Positions 57,975 to 64,000 of a stretch of 64,000 bases of DNA are shown piece after piece. Where the stretch lies: contig CM068317.1 in NCBI GenBank assembly GCA_034766995.1, positions 49,976,425 through 50,040,424 of the forward strand, in the 5' to 3' direction. Origin of the DNA: Acanthacorydalis orientalis (taxonomy: Eukaryota; Arthropoda; Insecta; Megaloptera; Corydalidae). Position 1 is the first letter of the stretch; every line of letters starts with the position of its first letter. A program made the position numbers and the translations under genes. The notes beneath the pieces were generated by a model, which saw only the letters and a list, made by a program, of their open reading frames with translations, did not search any database and was not told the origin of the DNA.

Positions 57975-58454
57975 ACGTACCTACCCTATCTATCTATCTG
58001 CTTACGTATCTGCATATCTATCTAGTTTCTTGTCTACCCTTCTGCCTAATTTCTTATCTATTAGGTGCACAAATTAATTTAGTGGCCTTTTTTTTAAAAA
58101 ATATTTTTTTATTTACGAAAGGATGGAATGCATTTCAATGCTTAAAAGATCTCCCATTATTTTTTATAACTTTACATCATCTACCGGGTAAATGACGAAT
58201 TCCTTGTCGAAAAAAGGATGATTGCGTTGGGTCTACGAACTCTTAAATACATTTTCGGACCCCTTTCTCTGCTTTCGCATATTTTTTATGTTTTATGCAT
58301 CACAACATCTTTCCCCAAAGCTGAATAAATCATTCTCGCGATTCCAGCAATTTTTTTCCAGCCGGAATGCGAAAAGTGCAATGCCTAATATGATACTTTT
58401 CGGACGCTATCGCGTCTATTGCTGTTTTGTGAGGTTTTGTCAGCTGCTTGGCCA

Positions 58455-58512
<58 letters not shown>

Positions 58513-59021
58513 ATTTTTTAAATGTTAAGATTGTCACGTCAAAATCATAAAATGACGAGAAAATATTTTAACAAGGGCTGATTGCTAAAAATTTTCTCAA
58601 AATTGTTCAAAAATCGACATTAGATCTAGTAATCAAAATAGAACTAGTTTAGTTTCAAATTTTGTTGTATCCCACAAACCACATTAAAAATGTTTCTAGT
58701 CGAAAATGTTCAACGATTGCTTATGCACTCTTCAATACCAATGTCATCATCTTCAAAGCGCTAAAGCAGTGAAAAACCGTAAAAGAATAATATTTGATTT
58801 ACCTCATCGTTAACAGTGATGACCCGTTTTCCCGACGTGGTTCCGTGTTCAAATTCGACGATGTGCACTCGATCGCACAGCGGCACCTCCCATCTCGCGA
58901 CCAAGTCTTCCTTCAACGAATCGCTCTTCTTCAACGAACCCGGTGGTAGTTTATCTGCTTCGTTGTCGTTCAGTTTCCCAGTTGCGTTCTTAAGATTCGC
59001 CATGATAATCGGCTGGAACAT
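57225..59021 (-). CDS. FAIM: Fas apoptotic inhibitory molecule 1
   Basis: FAIM1 is a small soluble beta-sandwich protein that modulates death-receptor and NF-kB signalling and protects against stress-induced protein aggregation. Minus-strand exons 59021-58803, 57815-57578 and 57430-57225 encode 220 residues. A start at Met7 (59003) would give 214. Conserved blocks: VHIVEFEHGTTSGKRVITVN, EWMFRLVGDEVF, then LDIWMNGQKIEADGEF and TETRFEIG. The domain starts with ARWEVPLCD; about 40 Lys/Asp/Ser-rich residues precede it and are absent from the short human form. The C-terminus ends NNEECCC, with three terminal cysteines where human FAIM ends without cysteine. Intron 2 keeps a foldback-MITE core; intron 1 holds a mariner-derived element. 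Confidence 0.94.
57450..57525. mobile_element. Foldback-MITE core fragment in FAIM intron 2
   Basis: gattgttgctcgtgcgcatt, cgacagcgatgccgtcacct and tcagagcgccgaggcgtaca form a well-preserved inner left arm. Confidence 0.65.
57931..57971. repeat. (TA)n microsatellite in FAIM intron 1
   Basis: TA run followed by the CTAT-type tetranucleotide tract. Confidence 0.9.
58061..58570 (-). mobile_element. Mariner-derived element with internal (TA)n
   Basis: TTAGGTGCACAAATTAATTT follows TA (58059-58060), and the other boundary is gacgagaaaatatttta as in the 62841 copy. Its 58457-58510 segment is a (TA)n tract at the place where the 62841 copy has only a short atatata. Confidence 0.7.
58457..58510. repeat. 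(TA)n microsatellite inside the mariner-derived element
   Basis: About 27 TA units between ggccaatg and ggattttttaaatgttaag. Confidence 0.9.
58650..58762. mobile_element. Foldback-MITE left-arm fragment in FAIM intron 1
   Basis: atcccacaaaccacattaaa, cgaaaatgttcaacgattgc and atgtcatcatcttcaaagcg. It ends 40 bases before the exon 1 donor. Confidence 0.6.
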
Positions 59022-60008
59022 GCTAACAGGAGTCGTTCAGTATCACTTAACTACTGTTTAAAAATGTCAGTGATTAGATTCGAAGTCGAAAAAAAAACAG
59101 TCGTACCTAAGGAAACAAAATCCTGTATTTTTCTTCGATAAAGATTTCACGATTTAATAATAATGATTTATTGTCTGATAAACTTTTAATTCTCTCGATA
59201 AATTTTATCGTAATCGCGTTTGAATTTAAGCTCCTCTTTGTTTCTTATTTAAACATCCTTCCACATTTCAATCAAATAGATTTTATATACTGAATTCAAA
59301 TTTGGAAATTTTGATGCTTCCATTTATTAATTAGATTGCAATCACTAAATATGTTTACCATTTGAGGATATTGAACCCGTATGCTTACTGTAACTTTTTT
59401 AATTATTATTTAATATTGGATTTTATGTAACTTGTAATTTTTTCCACACTTATGTTTAATTGTTCCAATATATTTTTTTTACATAAAATCCAATACTTTT
59501 TCATTTAATTTTTCAATCGAAACAACACGTATTGTTATATGAATTGTTAATTACAATAATATTTGGACGGGTTGATTTACACGAACACGGTATTCAGGCC
59601 TTACTCTTATCATCAACAACAACAACAAATTAAGTAGAGATGCAGCTACCTTTGACACGAATCTACGCTCGATCGAACACTATCGAAGGAATTTCGATTG
59701 GTGGCCCTTGACAATGATAGCGGACGCGTGCAACGTTTAACAATTCATGTATATTGTACAAAAATGATATAAAATAACCGTGTTTGCATGTTGTGTACAT
59801 GTAACCGGCCGCGATCGATATTTTTTACATACACATGTTTATAGAAACAGAACAGCGCTCACGACGTACATGTGAACGTTTGAATCGTACGTTCCAGGTC
59901 ACTCGTTCGATATTCGTGCAAGGCGACGGTCGGATGGTGAAACGATCGATTTTCTTTTATCTACTTTTGCGAATAATTAATTCGTGGCTTGTCATTATCA
60001 ACCATATT

Positions 60009-60010
<2 letters not shown>

Positions 60011-60083
<73 letters not shown>

Positions 60084-60092
60084 GTATATATA
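60011..60092. repeat. (TA)n microsatellite
   Basis: About 33 TA units followed by tgtatatgtatata. Confidence 0.95.
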
Positions 60093-60389
60093 GTGGCGAA
60101 AGAGCCGATAATAAATTCAAATTAAACATAAAACTTAAAAAGCCGGAATCTTCTGTGAAAATCTAGAATGTTTACAACTTTCTAGAAAATTATTTCAAGA
60201 AGGCTTTGGAATGTTGTAGAACATTCGAACAAGTAAATAAAAGGTTCGCGAGTATAATAAGGTGGCCGTGAAAAAAACGACTGGCGATAAACAAATTGAT
60301 GATTTAAATTGTGGTTAAATTGATTAACGGCGTAGCGTTATTGCTGGGAATAAATTCGATTGAAACTATTCAGTGAAAATAGAGAAATC

Positions 60390-60495
60390 AACTATCACAA
60401 ATTATTTATTTTTTCACCCCACAAACCACACAATTTTTTTCTGGTAAAAAATGTTCAATAAATCATTATTGATTGTTTAAATGACAATCAAACAA
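60390..60495. mobile_element. Foldback-MITE left-arm fragment
   Basis: tatttattttttcaccccac, aaaccacaca, aaatgttcaataaatcatta and ttgattg; very close to the family consensus but without its core or right arm. Confidence 0.6.
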
Positions 60496-60996
60496 ACATT
60501 TTTGATAAAGAAATGTTCACGGATATAAATGACACCTTACTGGAATTATTAAATATTTTATTATTTTAAAAAATGAAAAAGAAAACCAAACGTTTTGAAA
60601 ACAGATCATTTATTTCCAACACTGGGTTTAAAAATTACAAACAATTTTTATTTCGATGTAGCTATTTTTCAATGTGCAATTTCTTTATTATAGTTGTTCT
60701 TTTAGAACATTATTCTTTTAGATTTTAAATCGGCTGGGTATGTCTGTACGCTTTGTAAAACGAGGATGAAGATTAGATGAATAGGAGTGAGTTTGAGGTG
60801 TGTAGGAGAGCATACGAGTGCCAGGCACTATGCCTATAACTTTTGCCTCGTATCGATCTTCACGAGTGCTATGGTAGACTTTTTTATATAGTAAGACTAA
60901 TTTTAAATCAGTCGTAGAAAAAAATGACAAGATCTCAAAGAACAATCGACAATGAACAAATAGTTACATAAATCATTTTTCATGTAATTCGTATTT

Positions 60997-63900
60997 TTAA
61001 CGGAGATTCGTCAAAGCTGGCAACAGTTTTCCTTCACATGTACCGAATCCGACCCGATACCCGTTCCCTTGACAATATCCTTTGATCGTGACGACGTCAC
61101 CGTCCTGCAAGAACTTCCGAATCGATCCATCGATCAGTTCTACATGCTTTGTACCCTTCCAGCTAAGTTCGAGCATGCTCCCCAACGAGTCCGTTGTCTG
61201 TGAAACGAAATAAAAGAAATTCGAGTGTTATTAAATGCTTTATTTAAATATTAAGCTGAATATCGTTTCACCTCTCCACTTATCGTGCCCGTTGCCATCA
61301 GATCACCCGGGTTCACATTGCATCCGGTGATTGTGTGGTGCGCCAATTGTTGTTTTGCAGTCCAGTACAGATATTTATAATTCGAACGAGAGATCGTTGT
61401 TGATTTCGACGAATTTTCAGCTAGACGGGAGAAAAAGTATACACTTTTCAAAATATATTAATTAAATTTTGGTAATATATTTTCTTTAACAAATGAACTG
61501 ATGTGCCGAAACTGTCCTAGCACTGTGTGTTAATAAGAAATATAAGATTATTTTCATCTAGAACAATAGAAATATGGATAGATTACGATTTTTGAAAACT
61601 AAAAGACAACTCCATCCTTAGTCTTCTCTGTCTATATTTATCAGATAAAACCTGTGATGTTTTACACGTATGTCGGTAGAAAATCGATAGGTCACGATAC
61701 AAGGCTGAGAAAAAAATCATCTGATACGTACGTGTCAAATCGACTTGTAGTTTGATATCAAAATTGTATTTGTCTTCGTGTTTGAGGTACGGGAAAATAA
61801 TTTGGTCGTGTGGCATGTTGTCGACTTTGAATTCTTCTAGAGCGAGCATCGTCACGATCCACGGTGAAATTGTTGTGCCCAAGTTCTTCGCAGTGAACGG
61901 TCCCAGCGGCACGTATTCCCATTTCTGAATATCTCTAGCTGTAAAGAAAGACAGTATCTCCTGTTTCAGTCAATCTTTCATACAATTAAATGCTAGTTAG
62001 AGCATTTGTAGTCAGATTGCTTATGGATTTGTCTGTTTACATAGTAAATAAATGAAAAAGAGGGAGATTTACAGATTGAAGTAAGTTTTTCACAAATTCT
62101 TATTACCCACAAACAACATACTTAATCAGTCAAAAAAATCTAATAAAATTAGTACGTTCGTATTTTTCTACATTTAATTGATTCGATACGAAAAAAACCC
62201 ACTAAGGATCTGATTATGATGGCATCGCCATCTAAATGCACAGAGGCAACAATTATTTATTGGACATTTCTAATTTGAAAAAAAAGTGTGACTTGTAGGG
62301 CTAAAAAAAGAATTAATTTAATAGAAAAGATAATACTTCTGATTTTTATTCTCTTACCACTCCAATCGTTCATAAGAACCATTCCGAATATGTGATCATG
62401 AGCGTCGTTGATACTGACTGGTTCACCCAGCTCGGTCGGCGATCCTCCGACGAAAAATGCCATCTCCAATTCGAAATCCATTAAACGGCAGGGACCAAAA
62501 GTCGGCGGACCACCTGGGGAAAAATAATCGTCATAGTTTGGATTCCACAAATGAAGTCATTTTTCATTCCACGAACCATTAACAATTTTCTGGTCGAAAA
62601 TGTTTAGTAAACCATTATTGATCATTTTTGACTGACGCGTTGAATATGATGGAAACGTCGTCGAAATGCGCATAAGCAGCAATCAAACATGATCGATAAG
62701 GATTTATTGAACATTTTTGAGTAGAAATCTATTTATTGTTGTTTGTGGGGCGAAACAGAATTCATTTATGAAAGTGAATTTAGCCACAGTGCGGACACTG
62801 TATTGTAATTATTTGATTTCTCGGAATTTATAGAAGTATATTAGGTGTACAAATTAATTCGGTCCTCTTTTTTATAAAAAAATAATGTTTATTTGCGGGA
62901 AAATGGAAGATATTTCAATCCTCAAAATATCCCCCATTATTTTCTACAACTTTGTTCCATTTGCCGGGTGACTAACGAATCCCTTGTAGAAAAATAGATG
63001 GAGGCTTTGAGTCGATGAAGTCGTCAATACATTTTCGGACCTCTTCCACTATTTTAACATCTTTTGCATGTCTAATACATCAACACTTTTCTCCAAAGTT
63101 GAACAAATCATTCTTGCGGCCCCGATATCATTTTTTTCAACTGGTATGCGAAAAGTGTGCATTGGCTTATATACTGCTTTTCGGACGCCGTCGTGTTGAC
63201 TATTGTTTCGTGAGGTTATGCCAACTGCTTGACCAAGATATATAGTGGCTTTTAAATGTTAAGGTTGGCATTTAAAAATCTCAAAACGACGAGAAAATAT
63301 TTTAATTTAAAACAGAATTATGATTGATTCAATGTAAAGGCACCGAATTGATTTTTACACCCAATAATTATTTGAAAGGATTGCCAAACCTTCGTTCGGC
63401 AACGTTTGTCCATTCGGTCTTCTTACGGGCGTTCCAGACACAACCACAGAGCTTGCCCGTCCGTGATAGCCGATCGGTAAATATTTCCTAAAAATCGAAA
63501 CAATTAAATGAATCCATCGGTATCTCACTGCATGTCTGATTCAACTTACCAGTTGGCAGGCAGAGCGTTTTCTTTACCTCTGAACATCGTACCGACGTTC
63601 GTTGCATGATGTATAGATGAGTAGAAATCCGTATAATCTCCAATTTCGGCCGGCAAGTGCATTCTAGCATCACTTTGACGAACGAACGCACTAAAATATA
63701 AATCAGAATTGGTATTGAAAACAGCCTGCCTAGTTTGATTTCGTTTCTAAATGATAATCAGTGCTTTTCTACAAATATATTTTCCGATGTAGAATATATG
63801 TAATAACTCACTGCTTTCGAAGACTTGTATCATTCTGAAGGGTGTTGTTGGTAACTGATAAGAGAGATTGTAAGGTTCGTCTTGCTTCAGTCCAGGCGTA

Positions 63901-64000
63901 CGGTTTTAAGCCCATCAGAGCATTCAACGTCGACTGTTTGAATACGTGCTGGTGATCTTTGAGTTCGGCGCCGTCGAACAAGTGTGCAATTTTGTTTAAA
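60997..64000 (-). CDS. FAH: Fumarylacetoacetase (5' end outside window)
   Basis: Last step of tyrosine catabolism: hydrolyses 4-fumarylacetoacetate to fumarate and acetoacetate in the cytosol. Visible minus-strand exons: 64000-63812 (partial), 63690-63550, 63487-63390, 62513-62358, 61938-61732, 61420-61272 and 61197-60997. They are all in phase and give 379 residues, so about 44 N-terminal residues are missing compared with human (419). Key residues are present: the metal Asp in [10 protein letters not shown], catalytic His in HHATNVG, metal glutamates in [11 protein letters not shown], metal Asp in [20 protein letters not shown] and its following Lys, and the C-terminal [11 protein letters not shown] and [12 protein letters not shown] blocks. 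The intron after exon 63390 uses a GTTTGG donor, weaker than the others. Intronic MITEs and a mariner-derived copy do not interrupt the frame. Confidence 0.96.
62075..62325. mobile_element. Degraded foldback MITE in FAH intron
   Basis: Left arm weak (tttttcacaaattcttatta). The right core is good (gatggcatcgccatctaaat; ttattggacatttctaattt). Ends 30 bases before an FAH exon. Confidence 0.55.
62545..62800. mobile_element. Foldback MITE in FAH intron, well preserved
   Basis: Left arm ccacaaatgaagtcattttt and accattattgatcatttttg. Right arm atgcgcataagcagcaatca, gatttattgaacatttttga and gaattcatttatgaaagtga, ending cggacactg followed by TA. Confidence 0.75.
62841..63304 (-). mobile_element. Mariner-derived element, best copy
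   Basis: TTAGGTGTACAAATTAATTC follows TA (62839-62840), a mariner-type end. Read on the minus strand, the 150 bases next to that end give [20 protein letters not shown] and then [17 protein letters not shown], the typical C-terminus of a mariner transposase, with one in-frame stop. The remaining ~300 bases are not transposase but are shared with the copy at 58061, so this is a fixed non-autonomous derivative and not a random fragment. Confidence 0.75.

Larger units (their letters stand above)
59022..60996. other. Spacer between FAIM and fumarylacetoacetase
   Basis: Contains the FAIM 5' flank, a (TA)n tract, a foldback-MITE left arm and the FAH 3' UTR; its poly(A) signal is probably TTTATT at 60684-60689 or 60647-60652 read on minus. 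A 75-codon minus frame at 60718-60945 sits in that 3' UTR and is not supported as a gene. Confidence 0.5.

Noticed and set aside
60718..60945. 75-codon minus-strand frame in the FAH 3' UTR
   Set aside because: Some coding-like stretches, but no acceptor and FAH already stops upstream. Could be an eroded mobile-element fragment; not supportable as a gene.
63015..63245. 76-codon plus-strand frame, with a similar one at 58222
   Set aside because: Both are antisense readings of the mariner-derived elements.

Overview
The window is eukaryotic nuclear DNA, most probably from an arthropod and plausibly an insect. Genes are split by GT-AG introns. Exons are CpG- and GC3-rich while introns and spacers are strongly AT-rich. 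The recognisable proteins are animal-specific (Lasp, lunapark, BNIP2/caytaxin, FAIM, CCDC13). I cannot name the species from sequence alone.

Layout. Four genes lie on the plus strand: a mitochondrial 3-hydroxyisobutyrate dehydrogenase (2380-7816), lunapark (11609-14922), a BNIP2/caytaxin-type BCH-domain protein (17899-19747) and Lasp (20767-40494, with introns up to 8.8 kb). Four loci follow on the minus strand: a CCDC13-like coiled-coil protein (46763-43739), a small unidentified single-pass membrane protein with two alternative first exons (50624/50068-48845), FAIM (59021-57225) and fumarylacetoacetase (from beyond 64000 to 60997, 5' end outside the window). Lasp and CCDC13 are convergent. 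I derived every exon chain by matching reading frame, splice-site dinucleotides and intron phase; all chains are phase-consistent.

The spacers and introns are rich in small non-autonomous mobile elements. The dominant one is a foldback (long inverted repeat) element of about 300 bp. It ends in CAGTTCTGACACTG, is often flanked by TA, and I can trace about 20 copies and fragments. There are also three copies of a mariner-derived element of about 460 bp, a 306-bp hAT-type MITE with a clean 8-bp target duplication, RTE-like LINE remnants, two unclassified inverted-repeat elements, a diverged ~200-bp tandem triplication and more than twenty long (TA)n tracts.

The genes do not form one pathway. 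HIBADH (valine catabolism) and FAH (tyrosine catabolism) are metabolic. Lunapark shapes ER three-way junctions, Lasp is an actin cytoskeleton adaptor, BNIP2-type proteins regulate small GTPase signalling, FAIM is a stress and death regulator, and CCDC13 is a centriolar satellite/cilium protein. The most unusual points are the small membrane-protein locus, where two heads splice into one shared tail inside the transmembrane helix, and the foldback element family. I saw no prokaryotic-type defence system, CRISPR array or viral gene.
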